Origin: a virus
DNA: 51,302 nucleotides
Reading direction: 5' to 3' (one strand)
IMG/VR virus record: IMGVR_UViG_3300032284_000788
Location: 1 to 51,302 of that record
Of the stretch, positions 15,675 to 23,461 are shown one piece after another (the stretch's first letter is position 1; each line of letters starts with the position of its first letter). Under the pieces are notes generated by a model. It saw nothing but the letters and a program-made list of their open reading frames with translations, made no database searches and had not been told where the DNA came from. The translations under genes were made by a program, and so were the position numbers.

Positions 15675-16233
15675 TTATGTTCCTTGGCATCGCCTTTAGT
15701 CCCCATGCATCTAGTAATGATATCTCATCTCCTACTAACTTTGCTTCATTTAGGTCATGTGTTACCCAAATACTAGATAACCCTAACTCTTGTACTTTCT
15801 TTTTGAAATCACGTGCGACCTTGCGGCGTATTACTAGGTCAAGTCCACTTAGCGGTTCATCACATAGCAATACTTTAGCACCGCTGCACATGGCACGAAT
15901 AAGTGTAAACCGTTGACGTTGACCACCACTAACATCGTTAGGTTTATGGTCTAAAAGGTCATGTAGTTCCCACTCACAAACCATAGCAGTATAATCTTGC
16001 TTGCATACTAGGTCTAGGTTTTTACGAACACTATACCACGGCAGCAACTGATGACTATCTTGAAACACAGTAAAACTACTGGCATATTCAGCAACAGTAG
16101 CTAGTAAACTAGTCTTACCAACGCCGCTGTTGCCCATAATAACTGTGACCTGTCCACGTGGAACACTCATACTGATGGGAGAGAATAACTCTCTCCCACC
16201 TGCACGAACTGTAAGATTATCAATGCTTAGCAT
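15640..16233 (-). CDS. ABC transporter ATP-binding protein, NitT/TauT (SsuB/TauB) type
   Basis: The protein has 197 residues with every ATPase motif in order: Walker A GNSGVGKT (34-41), Q-loop Gln58 (VFQDSHQLLPW), signature VSGGQ (101-105), Walker B VLLCDE (121-126), D-loop SGLD and switch His159 (WVTHD). It is short for TauB/SsuB (about 250 aa), lacking most of the C-terminal extension, but should be catalytically competent. The gene overlaps the end of the binding-protein gene by 14 nt and has no strong ribosome site of its own, so coupled translation is likely. It would power import through the adjacent permease. Confidence 0.92.
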   Translation of the reverse strand: MLSIDNLTVRAGGRELFSPISMSVPRGQVTVIMGNSGVGKTSLLATVAEYASSFTVFQDSHQLLPWYSVRKNLDLVCKQDYTAMVCEWELHDLLDHKPNDVSGGQRQRFTLIRAMCSGAKVLLCDEPLSGLDLVIRRKVARDFKKKVQELGLSSIWVTHDLNEAKLVGDEISLLDAWGLKAMPRNINEKSFIKELGN

Positions 16234-17194
16234 GATAGGTCATCTCGCTGTCAGGAAGACTGCTATTTGGACCTTCAATCATTCCTGTTGCATACATTAG
16301 CTTTAGCGTAGCGTATGATGGAACAAGCGTGGTGATATAGGAATCGTTATTTTCCTTCTTCATCTTTGCAACTTCTTCGGCAGTGACATTGGTTAGACCA
16401 TCACGCTTAATAAAATCTTCAAGTGTAGGAATAGGATTCTTGTTGTATTCTTCAATTGCTAGCTTCTCTGCTTCAAGTAGTGCAGCAACTAACTTTGGAT
16501 TAGCATCTGCCCACTTAGCGGTAGTGTAAATTGAATTAGCAAATCCGTAGACTTTCTTGTTGTCTGGACGTGCTACAATGTGTGCCTTGCCACTGTTAAC
16601 AAGTTGGTTTTGGTATGGTGAACCAATAATACCACAATCAACTGTTGGTTTATCTGCACTATGTAGTGCAAATGCTTGGTCACGTGGTACGATTACGATA
16701 TTACTATTAAGTTTTTCGCTTTCTTTTGGTCCATATGCAGCAATTGAATACTGACGAAGCATCATATGGTCACCACTATTAAGACCCTTGATAGTAATCT
16801 TTGTGTCTGGCTTAATATCTGCCATTGTCTTGATATTTGGATTGCTACATACCAACCACATATCAAATGTTTCGGCACCAGCCAATAGTTTTACTTTACT
16901 TGGGTCTTTGTTCCAAGCATATGCAAAGCTACTAACCCCGCCATAGATAACATCTACGTTACCAGCTAGCATTTCTTGTACAGCCACTGGGTCTTCTTGG
17001 ATATCTACAAAGCTAATCTTTAGGTCTTTAATACCATGCTTTTCAGCAATCTTTGGTAGAATATCAGTCATCTTATACAGTAGTGGCTCGGTTGTAGTAT
17101 ACTTAAGATGACGATTAAACTTAATTTCAGTTGCGTTAGCAACCGTGGTTACAGCTAAAATAACTGCAATAGTCGATAATATTCTGTTAAACAT
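16220..17194 (-). CDS. Periplasmic substrate-binding protein, NitT/TauT/NMT1 type
   Basis: The start is ATG 17194 (MFNRILSTIAVILAV), preceded by AAGGAG at ideal spacing. A longer frame from 17212 would begin upstream of that site. Residues 1-21 are a Sec signal peptide ending in VANA before TEIKF. The mature domain (about 300 residues) has the TauA/SsuA/NMT1 pattern: AGNVDVIYGGVSSFAYAWN, then LLAGAETFDMWLVCSNP, then a second lobe with DCGIIGSPYQNQLV. The family captures taurine, alkanesulfonates, nitrate or thiamine-precursor pyrimidines for the cognate importer; ligand specificity cannot be read here. It has no Cys lipobox, so it would be soluble in the periplasm. Confidence 0.9.
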   Translation of the reverse strand: MFNRILSTIAVILAVTTVANATEIKFNRHLKYTTTEPLLYKMTDILPKIAEKHGIKDLKISFVDIQEDPVAVQEMLAGNVDVIYGGVSSFAYAWNKDPSKVKLLAGAETFDMWLVCSNPNIKTMADIKPDTKITIKGLNSGDHMMLRQYSIAAYGPKESEKLNSNIVIVPRDQAFALHSADKPTVDCGIIGSPYQNQLVNSGKAHIVARPDNKKVYGFANSIYTTAKWADANPKLVAALLEAEKLAIEEYNKNPIPTLEDFIKRDGLTNVTAEEVAKMKKENNDSYITTLVPSYATLKLMYATGMIEGPNSSLPDSEMTYHAKH

Positions 17195-17212
17195 GTGTAT
17201 TCTCCTTCTCAT

Positions 17213-17241
17213 AATATAACAGAGTTATTGTAAAATAACAA
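17213..17241 (-). promoter_or_regulatory. Sigma-70-like promoter of the transporter operon
   Basis: On the minus strand TTGTTA (17241-17236) and TATATT (17218-17213) are separated by exactly 17 bp. Transcription would start near 17206, a few bases before AAGGAG and ATG 17194. The spacer contains ACAAT facing ATTGT (attgttattttacaat), a small inverted repeat that could be an operator. It is a host-type promoter, unlike the NATAAATA boxes near structural genes, which suggests early or host-controlled expression. Confidence 0.55.
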
Positions 17242-17252
17242 TTTTAATGAAA

Positions 17253-17363
17253 AGGAGCTTGCAATATTATTGCTACGGTCGGCGTTCTGTGATTTACAGT
17301 AAAGAACTTGCGTTCAGGCGTCGAGGTGGGTTTCCGAGGTCACTGGATTGTGGCCTTGCTCCA
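17253..17363. other. Structured segment upstream of the transporter promoter
   Basis: The segment is bounded by GGAGC (17254-17258) and GCTCC near 17362, which can pair as a closing stem. On the minus strand it contains GAAC-GCAA-GTTC (a stem with a GNRA tetraloop, 17306-17317), CTGT-AAATC-ACAG and GCAAT-AAT-ATTGC. It lies between the nuclease stop (17371) and the operon promoter, so it is at the 3' end of the upstream transcript. No known riboswitch or tRNA pattern was recognised. Confidence 0.35.
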
Positions 17364-17370
17364 AAATTAT

Positions 17371-17862
17371 TTATGCACACCGTTTAGCAACCGCATCTTT
17401 ATTAAGTTTCCAAAAAGTATCGTACTCCATTATTTCCCAATCTTTATAGGTCATATGATTGGCAAGTTCAAACTTTTCATGTGCCTGAACTGCGATATAT
17501 TTGCCTTTACGATTGAACTTCATAATAAGAATATTGAAATCTGCCTCATCTGCGGCTTGCATTAACTGGTCTAACCAACTATCAAGCTGCTTTACACTGC
17601 CATCGAAAAGTTGATGAAATGGGAAATCGGCATAGCTTTTACATTCTGCATTAAACTTAGGGAAACTTTGACCAGGAATAATATCGCCCTTAAAAGAACG
17701 AATCTGACCCTCATGTAGGAATTGCTTACGCTTAGTATTACTTCCTCCCACGTATGCACCACTCCCAGGCGCTCTAATAAATGTCTCGTTATAAATGGAA
17801 GTAAGATGTTTTGCAACATCTCGCTCCCAACTATTACCTTTGTTTTTACTTTTACTTGTCAT
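17371..17862 (-). CDS. Putative PD-(D/E)xK nuclease (Holliday-junction-resolvase-like)
   Basis: The protein has 163 residues. KGNSWERDVAKHL (Glu13) near the N-terminus, then GDIIPGQ, then FNAECKSY give the E...D...ExK constellation of restriction-endonuclease-fold nucleases. The RAPGSGAYVGG segment resembles phage resolvase or RecB-like enzymes. Its ATG overlaps the radical SAM stop codon (TAATG), with AAAGG upstream. As the last gene of the gp47-gp46 operon it could process recombination or replication intermediates. The specific substrate (Holliday junction, flap or host DNA) is not shown by the sequence. Confidence 0.6.
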   Translation of the reverse strand: MTSKSKNKGNSWERDVAKHLTSIYNETFIRAPGSGAYVGGSNTKRKQFLHEGQIRSFKGDIIPGQSFPKFNAECKSYADFPFHQLFDGSVKQLDSWLDQLMQAADEADFNILIMKFNRKGKYIAVQAHEKFELANHMTYKDWEIMEYDTFWKLNKDAVAKRCA

Positions 17863-19277
17863 TAATATGCCTTTTTCGAAAGTTCTTCGATGAATTGTAG
17901 ATAAGAATGGCTTCTTGGCATCTTATATCCTAATTTTTGAGCAATTTCTTGTAATTCTAATCTTCGCAATATTCTTGTCTTTAATTTATTATCGGGAGTT
18001 TCCCAATCAAATATATTAGTCGATGAATCATCCAATATAGAAATATCTAATTCTTCCAGCATGTGCATCATTGGTGTATTATGCAATAGATGCATAGTAA
18101 ACCCTAATCCTATCATAAAAATAGTATTACTATAAACATATTTTTGATATTTGTATAAACTTTTTATGTTTTCTTGATGATCTTCTTCTGTTTCCGTAGG
18201 ATACCCAGTAATCATTAGAAATATATTAGGTATACTCCAGTATGCAGACTGTTCCAAATGATAATCTATATCAGCGTTAGAAAATTTCTTTTTCATATGA
18301 TTTCTTACAGATTCACTAAAACTTTCAATACCGATTATTATTTGATTACATCCAGCATAATGCATTACTTCGTAGTGTTCTGGTGGCATTTGTTTTTCAG
18401 GCCGACAAATAAATTGTCCGCTGTATGTTACATCCGCAAATGTGCTATCTGTTGCTTTAAGGTGTGCCAATTTTTGATTAAACTTATAAAAGTTTGTGAT
18501 GTTACCATTAATCAAACTATCAGTAAACTCAAAGTGTGTAGTGCCAGTTTCCAATACGTGTTTTTTAATTTCATCAATTAGCAGGTCTGCGTCACGATAT
18601 CTAAACTGAGGCCAATAGTTTGCTACATCACAAAATGTGCATTTTCTTACACAACCACGACTGCCAGTAATAAAAACCTTATTCCAACTATAATTACTTT
18701 TAGGAAATCGTGCATAATCTGGTAGAGGATAATTGTTTAAATCTCTATCATTGCTAAACTGAACAATCTTTGTAGCTGTTTGGTTTTTTAAAATCATATC
18801 AAAGCTAATTTCACCATCGCCTAACACTATATGATCTACAGATTTTTCAATTGATTTATAATATGGTTCATTATTGATTACAGATTCTAGTCCAATGCCG
18901 CCCACTATTATAGGTATATCAAAGTTTTCAAGGCATTTAATTAGTATGTTAGCAGAAATTATGCTTTCAAATGTAAAAACACTGACAGCAATAAACTTTG
19001 TTTTTTCTGTGATTGCATTAGTTAAGTTAGTTAGAAATACTGTTTTGATTTTTTCTTCTAAATCTAATTCTAATTCTGGGATATTATTACCAAGAGCAGA
19101 TTTTTTATCTAGATTGTCCCAGTCTGTGCTATCAAGTTCTCTTACTAACTCTTGGTTTAAATCTAATATTACTGGTTCAAAATTATTTTCTATGCAAATT
19201 GCACTGAGTATGCCCAGCGCAGCAGGTGGATTATTCAAATCTTGTTTTGGTATACTGATAAGAAGGATATTATCCAT
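17862..19277 (-). CDS. B12-binding-type radical SAM protein
   Basis: The protein has 471 residues. The N-terminal 160 residues have the cobalamin-binding-like Rossmann pattern (NPPAALGILSAICIENNFEP, then IIVGGIGLESVI and VLGDGEISFD), though no clear DxHxxG is seen. The radical SAM cluster motif C-x3-C-x2-C is Cys209, Cys213 and Cys216 (GCVRKCTFCDVANYWPQFRY). IIIGIESFSESVRNHMKKKF and ITGYPTETEEDH are typical later strands of the barrel. Such enzymes methylate, cyclise or rearrange unactivated carbons. The target is unknown. It overlaps the upstream 128-aa ORF by 8 nt and the nuclease gene by 1 nt, so the three are co-translated. Confidence 0.85.
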   Translation of the reverse strand: MDNILLISIPKQDLNNPPAALGILSAICIENNFEPVILDLNQELVRELDSTDWDNLDKKSALGNNIPELELDLEEKIKTVFLTNLTNAITEKTKFIAVSVFTFESIISANILIKCLENFDIPIIVGGIGLESVINNEPYYKSIEKSVDHIVLGDGEISFDMILKNQTATKIVQFSNDRDLNNYPLPDYARFPKSNYSWNKVFITGSRGCVRKCTFCDVANYWPQFRYRDADLLIDEIKKHVLETGTTHFEFTDSLINGNITNFYKFNQKLAHLKATDSTFADVTYSGQFICRPEKQMPPEHYEVMHYAGCNQIIIGIESFSESVRNHMKKKFSNADIDYHLEQSAYWSIPNIFLMITGYPTETEEDHQENIKSLYKYQKYVYSNTIFMIGLGFTMHLLHNTPMMHMLEELDISILDDSSTNIFDWETPDNKLKTRILRRLELQEIAQKLGYKMPRSHSYLQFIEELSKKAY

Positions 19278-19656
19278 TTAATCTTTTTCTTATTCTTGCT
19301 ATTATCTCGCTTGAATCTGAAATACCAACATACTTGTCTACGGCCATAGGATCATTTGCGTGATTTAGCTTTGCAAAATTAATCTGACTTTCAGTTTCTT
19401 TATTGTAATATTTAATCCAGAAATCATCTGATATTGGAAGTTCTAGCATGTGATCGTATTGAATAACGTTTGCTAACCAATAGTTTATTAGTATGTTGTC
19501 TATTCTCAATAACGGTTTGATTTTAAATGGTTCAAAGTATATGTTAACAACAGTTAAATCAATCGGCAACAATACTGCCGATTGATTAATAAACGTTTGC
19601 TCTCCAGAAACTATTTTATAATTTTCTAATTCTGGATGAGATACCGATATGATCAT
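19270..19656 (-). CDS. Unrecognised 128-aa protein coupled to gp46 and the radical SAM gene
   Basis: I do not recognise this family. The start ATG overlaps the gp46 stop (ATGA). The end overlaps the radical SAM start by 8 nt, so it is a real, tightly coupled gene. Visible features are a beta-rich N-terminal half (VLLPIDLTVVNIYFEPFKIK) and a central segment, LLRIDNILINYWLANVIQYD, that reads as a conserved helix, then a basic C-terminus (ARIRKRLNG). There is no signal peptide or membrane helix. Because of its position it may be the substrate or partner of the radical SAM enzyme; that is speculation. Confidence 0.65.
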   Translation of the reverse strand: MIISVSHPELENYKIVSGEQTFINQSAVLLPIDLTVVNIYFEPFKIKPLLRIDNILINYWLANVIQYDHMLELPISDDFWIKYYNKETESQINFAKLNHANDPMAVDKYVGISDSSEIIARIRKRLNG

Positions 19657-21764
19657 GTCATTTCCACATCATTACTGTAACTGGTAAACCCATTTTCCTT
19701 TGTTACAGTAAGGATGTTATTTACACGACCTGAAAGTTCGTCCTTGTGAGAAACAAGGAAGATGCTCTTGTTACGTTCACGAGCCATGCGCTTTAGAATA
19801 CCAAGAGCGTTTTCAACACCGCTAGTATCCATGCCACTATCAATCAACTCGTCAATGAAGAGTAGGTTGATATGCTTATACAATGACTCCCAAACGTCAC
19901 GGAATGCCCACGACAATGATAAGATAAGACGATTACGTTCGCCACGACTCAAGTTGTCAAAGTCGAGATCACGACCAAGTTCTGTAATCTCAACAGTTAG
20001 ATCATTTTGGAATTGGACCTGATGTGGTAACCCAATGGCACTTAGGTAAGCACCAAGCCGACTGTTAAGATAAGCAAGGTTCTGATCAATGATTTTCTTA
20101 CGAACAAAACTATCTTTACTCGTGAGCATTTTCAACAAAAACTCCTGATGTTCTTGCATCTGTGTAAGTTTATTAATGCTGTCCCAACTAATTTCTTGAA
20201 TAGCATTGGTTTCCATTTCTGAAATCTGCTCAGCATATGGATCGGGTTCTGCCTGTTTTTCAATCAGTACGTTAGCAAGCTGTTCAAGGGTATTACGGTG
20301 ATTAAGCGCATCCTCTAGGGTATCATAATAAAATGCTGCAATTTTATCTTTGTCAACGTAATTCTTCTCTAGTTCACTACGAAGTTCAGCGATTTGTTCA
20401 CCATACGGATTAACTTCACTGCGACGTGTGTCTAAGTCACGCATCTTACCATCAAGCGTAGAACGATGATTCAATGCCTTTTCAAGCGCAGGATAGTATG
20501 GTTTAGGAGGAGCAACCAGTTCTCCAATTTCTTTAAGAGTATCGTCATGCTCAAATTGCTGTGTTTGTAGTGCCATCCACTGCAATCCGCTTTCACGAAG
20601 TTGATTTTCTTTATTTGCAAGAATAGTTTCATGTTGTGCATCATGCAGTTCACTACCGCAAGCATAACACTTGTGGTCTCTGAGATCAGCAATTTCTTTA
20701 GATAACTTAGTTTGTATGGTTTCTTCACGTGCCATATCTGACACAATGCTCTTAAGCCAACGCTTTGCTTCATCACGGCGTTTTACAGCATTGTTGTAAT
20801 CTGTAATACTATGATGAATAGCAATTTCTGCATCAATATCAATGTTTGATAGCTTTTCAATGTCAGCTTTTAGGGAAATGCAATCGTCTGATTGTTTCTT
20901 AATCCAAAGATTTTGACGTGCAACAATAGAATTGATCTGATCTTCAATCTTATTATTTGCTACAATTTGATTATGGATGCGATGATTTTCAATCTCTGTA
21001 TCAATATCAATATCAGAAAGACTAATCAGATTCTTTTCAATTTTTGATACGTCTTCATCGTGTTTTACTAACCAGAGTCGCTGACGTTTTTTAAGATTCT
21101 CAACCTGTTCAATAATGCGGGAGTTGGCATCCTGTACTGCTTTAATACGAATCTTTTCTTCAGTAATATTATCTTTGGTAATTTTAATTTGATTTTTAAG
21201 CTGTTCAGATTTCTCACTCAGAATCGTAATACCAAGAAGCTGTTCAATGATTTCACGTTGCTTGGCTGCACTCATTGATAGGAATGGTTCGGTATATGTG
21301 TTTAGTGCAACAACATGCCTAAACATTTCCAAACTCATGCCAATAAGTTTGACGATATCATCCTGTGTCTCACGACTGTCGCCCTGAGAACTATCAGTAT
21401 ATTCTGTTTGTTCGTTACCATCAATGAACAGCTTCGTAATATTAGGTTTACGACCACGCTCAATACGATAGTTACGACCACCAACCTCAAAATCAACAGT
21501 AACCATCATGTTTTTACCATTGGTCTTATTGATAAGGTTGTCTTTCTTGATATTAGTCAGGGCTTGACCGTAGAGACCATAGCTCAAGGCATTGATGATT
21601 GTGGTCTTACCCGTGCCATTTCTAGCACCAGTGTCATCACCTCCTAAATCTAAGTTTTCACCTAAAACGAGAGTTAGGTCTCTACGGTCAAAGTTCACGG
21701 CTTGGGTCGCATTGCCCACGCTCATGAAGTTCTTAACAGTCAATGAGTTTATTTTTAAAGACAT
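19653..21764 (-). CDS. 46: Recombination endonuclease large subunit, T4 gp46 (SbcC/Rad50-like)
   Basis: The protein has 703 residues (T4 gp46 is 560). N-terminal Walker A is GARNGTGKT (46-54). Two long coiled-coil arms (about 190-340 and 390-560) flank a zinc hook, CYAC, at Cys366/Cys369. The C-terminal half holds the ABC signature NLSRGERNRLIL and Walker B LLFIDELIDSGMD. With gp47 it forms the Mre11/Rad50-type complex that resects DNA ends for recombination-dependent replication and helps degrade host DNA. It starts 18 nt after the gp47 stop. Confidence 0.95.
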   Translation of the reverse strand: MSLKINSLTVKNFMSVGNATQAVNFDRRDLTLVLGENLDLGGDDTGARNGTGKTTIINALSYGLYGQALTNIKKDNLINKTNGKNMMVTVDFEVGGRNYRIERGRKPNITKLFIDGNEQTEYTDSSQGDSRETQDDIVKLIGMSLEMFRHVVALNTYTEPFLSMSAAKQREIIEQLLGITILSEKSEQLKNQIKITKDNITEEKIRIKAVQDANSRIIEQVENLKKRQRLWLVKHDEDVSKIEKNLISLSDIDIDTEIENHRIHNQIVANNKIEDQINSIVARQNLWIKKQSDDCISLKADIEKLSNIDIDAEIAIHHSITDYNNAVKRRDEAKRWLKSIVSDMAREETIQTKLSKEIADLRDHKCYACGSELHDAQHETILANKENQLRESGLQWMALQTQQFEHDDTLKEIGELVAPPKPYYPALEKALNHRSTLDGKMRDLDTRRSEVNPYGEQIAELRSELEKNYVDKDKIAAFYYDTLEDALNHRNTLEQLANVLIEKQAEPDPYAEQISEMETNAIQEISWDSINKLTQMQEHQEFLLKMLTSKDSFVRKKIIDQNLAYLNSRLGAYLSAIGLPHQVQFQNDLTVEITELGRDLDFDNLSRGERNRLILSLSWAFRDVWESLYKHINLLFIDELIDSGMDTSGVENALGILKRMARERNKSIFLVSHKDELSGRVNNILTVTKENGFTSYSNDVEMT

Positions 21765-21782
21765 AATATTATTATACTCTGA

Positions 21783-22796
21783 TTAAAGGCTATTGTAAAT
21801 TTCCATCAGCAAACGTGTATCGTAATGCTGAGTATCAAGTCCACCAATTTGGCTTAGTACAATCTGGTCAACGCTTTCAAATTGAACATCACCGATTGCA
21901 TTTTCGTTTAAGACCTCATTCTTACTTGGAATAAGGCTAAGTTCACGCACACCGTATGTTTTTTGCATTTCTTCTTTAATAAAGTTAGCTTCCTCATATG
22001 AGATACTAACATCAAGCTGCACACGTGCGTAGGTGCGATTATCCAAGTGATTTTGTGGAGCATCAAGCATTTGTACAAGATTTAGTGTCCTATATCGTGG
22101 ACCTTCACTCCAATTATGGTAAACTGGTTCCTCGCCCCACGTAAGAATCATAGCACCACGGTCATCGTCCCACGCATCTGCGTAGTTATGTGGGAAAGCA
22201 TTACCAATATAGTGAACATTGTCTTTAATCTGACGTTTGTGGAAATGACCAGTGAATACTGTTCCAACATTGTCAAAGTCATTGCGTTGCAGTCCACCAT
22301 GGTCAGGCATTTCTACCATTGCGTTCATCTTAAAAGATGGTAATTCAAAGTGACCCATGACATAACGTGAGTTAATCTTCTTCATGCTCTTGTATTCCTC
22401 GCCAATAAGCCAAGGAACAAAGGTTACGTCACCTTCGGTATACTGGTTGTTAACCAATTCAATGTTTTTAAACTTCTCAATATACTTGATGCTGGTAATA
22501 GTTCTACGGTCTTTATGGTAGAGGTCATGGTTTCCAGGAATAAACATTACACGCAATCCAAGGTCGTTAAGACGCTCAAGTTGACGTAGGCTAGTATCCA
22601 TAGTGTTGACGTTTAGACTATTACGGGTATCATGGAAATCTCCCAAAAAGAGAACGGTGTCGCAGTTCTCTGCCTTAACGAGGTTAATAAACCACGTCAT
22701 ATAATTCTCACAGTCTGTGAGAAACTGTTGGCTGTTGCTCTTATAACCTAAGTGTAGGTCGGTGAATAGTGCAGCTTTTTTGAACAGGTTTGACAT
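21783..22796 (-). CDS. 47: Recombination endonuclease small subunit, T4 gp47 (SbcD/Mre11-like)
   Basis: This is a 337-residue metallophosphoesterase. Metal-binding motifs are in order: DLHLG (Asp13, His15), GDFHD (52-56), GNHD (88-91), GHFELP and GHFHKR. Length equals T4 gp47 (339). It is the nuclease partner of gp46, encoded immediately downstream. The adjacent upstream gene on the same strand is a GIY-YIG endonuclease, a common neighbour of conserved replication genes in T4-like phages. Confidence 0.95.
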   Translation of the reverse strand: MSNLFKKAALFTDLHLGYKSNSQQFLTDCENYMTWFINLVKAENCDTVLFLGDFHDTRNSLNVNTMDTSLRQLERLNDLGLRVMFIPGNHDLYHKDRRTITSIKYIEKFKNIELVNNQYTEGDVTFVPWLIGEEYKSMKKINSRYVMGHFELPSFKMNAMVEMPDHGGLQRNDFDNVGTVFTGHFHKRQIKDNVHYIGNAFPHNYADAWDDDRGAMILTWGEEPVYHNWSEGPRYRTLNLVQMLDAPQNHLDNRTYARVQLDVSISYEEANFIKEEMQKTYGVRELSLIPSKNEVLNENAIGDVQFESVDQIVLSQIGGLDTQHYDTRLLMEIYNSL

Positions 22797-22827
22797 AGTT
22801 TTAATATATCAAACTGGTATTACTATG

Positions 22828-23394
22828 TCAATATTTTTTACGGTTGTGTCCTGCATCTCGTCTTATAGACGACCAAGGTTTTCCTTTTTTAACAGTTGAT
22901 AAAGCCAACTTGTGGGCATCGCTTAATGGTTTTCCTTTTTTAGCTGCCGATATAGCGGCAGCTTTTTCTGGTGTGCAGATAACCGTTTTTCCCTGTTTAG
23001 ATAAACTCATTTTTATTTTTGTTTCTAACGTATGTGTTTTGTTATAAAAGCCATTGTCCTTGCCAACACATTTGCCTTTTCTATTATTTGATATTTTAAT
23101 CTTTGTTTGTTCAGAGACATTTGTTAACCCGTCTCCCCCGTCTGTTTTATTAAGTAAAATACCATTTCCTAAATCTTTTCGTCCATACCATCGAATCATT
23201 TGTCGTTCTATCGCTAACGCACCTATTTCAGTTAGATTTTGCTCAAGTATTATAATTTTTGATTTGTCTTTTGGAACTCCAATTCCAACATGTTTTTGGT
23301 AAAGCCTATCTCCTTTTCCCTTGCCTATGTAAAATGGAGTTAATGTATCCTTACGCAAATATGCATAAACATAAAAATCTTCTGGTAAATACAT
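22828..23394 (-). CDS. GIY-YIG homing endonuclease with NUMOD3 repeats
   Basis: The protein has 188 residues. N-terminal FYVYAYLR...[11 protein letters not shown] is the GIY-YIG catalytic motif (residues 7-30), with Arg30, the [10 protein letters not shown] helix and Asn82 ([10 protein letters not shown]). The C-terminal part carries about four NUMOD3-like DNA-binding repeats, each ending in RKGKC/KQGKT/KKGKP. It is free-standing, between gp55 and gp47, with no intron visible in either neighbour. AAGGAA lies before the ATG. It would cut cognate intron- or gene-less alleles near its own site to spread itself. Confidence 0.9.
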   Translation of the reverse strand: MYLPEDFYVYAYLRKDTLTPFYIGKGKGDRLYQKHVGIGVPKDKSKIIILEQNLTEIGALAIERQMIRWYGRKDLGNGILLNKTDGGDGLTNVSEQTKIKISNNRKGKCVGKDNGFYNKTHTLETKIKMSLSKQGKTVICTPEKAAAISAAKKGKPLSDAHKLALSTVKKGKPWSSIRRDAGHNRKKY

Positions 23395-23453
23395 CGCTGT
23401 TGTTCCTTATAAACAATAGAGTAGGTAGGGTTGCAGCCCGTGACCTACAATAT

Positions 23454-23461
23454 TATTTATA
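23454..23461 (-). promoter_or_regulatory. Perfect T4-type late promoter box before the homing endonuclease
   Basis: On the minus strand TATAAATA overlaps the gp55 stop codon and lies 60 nt before ATG 23394. This is the exact T4 gp55-dependent -10 consensus. Late expression is usual for free-standing phage homing endonucleases. Confidence 0.55.

Noticed and set aside
16220-17194. Calling the importer a taurine or thiamine-precursor transporter by name
   Set aside because: TauA, SsuA and NMT1/ThiY-type proteins share this pattern. No ligand-specific residues can be identified by eye and no TPP riboswitch core was found upstream.
17253-17363. Truncated tRNA-like element suggested by GGAGC...GCTCCA ends
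   Set aside because: The span is about 110 nt and lacks a T-arm and anticodon arm of normal form.
13197-19277. PP-loop plus radical SAM as a 7-deazaguanine (QueC/QueE) DNA-modification pair
   Set aside because: The radical SAM protein has a B12-type N-domain and C-x3-C-x2-C in a 471-aa frame, unlike the compact QueE. The PP-loop protein lacks QueC's zinc cysteines. No QueD or FolE-like gene is nearby, and the two genes are in different operons.
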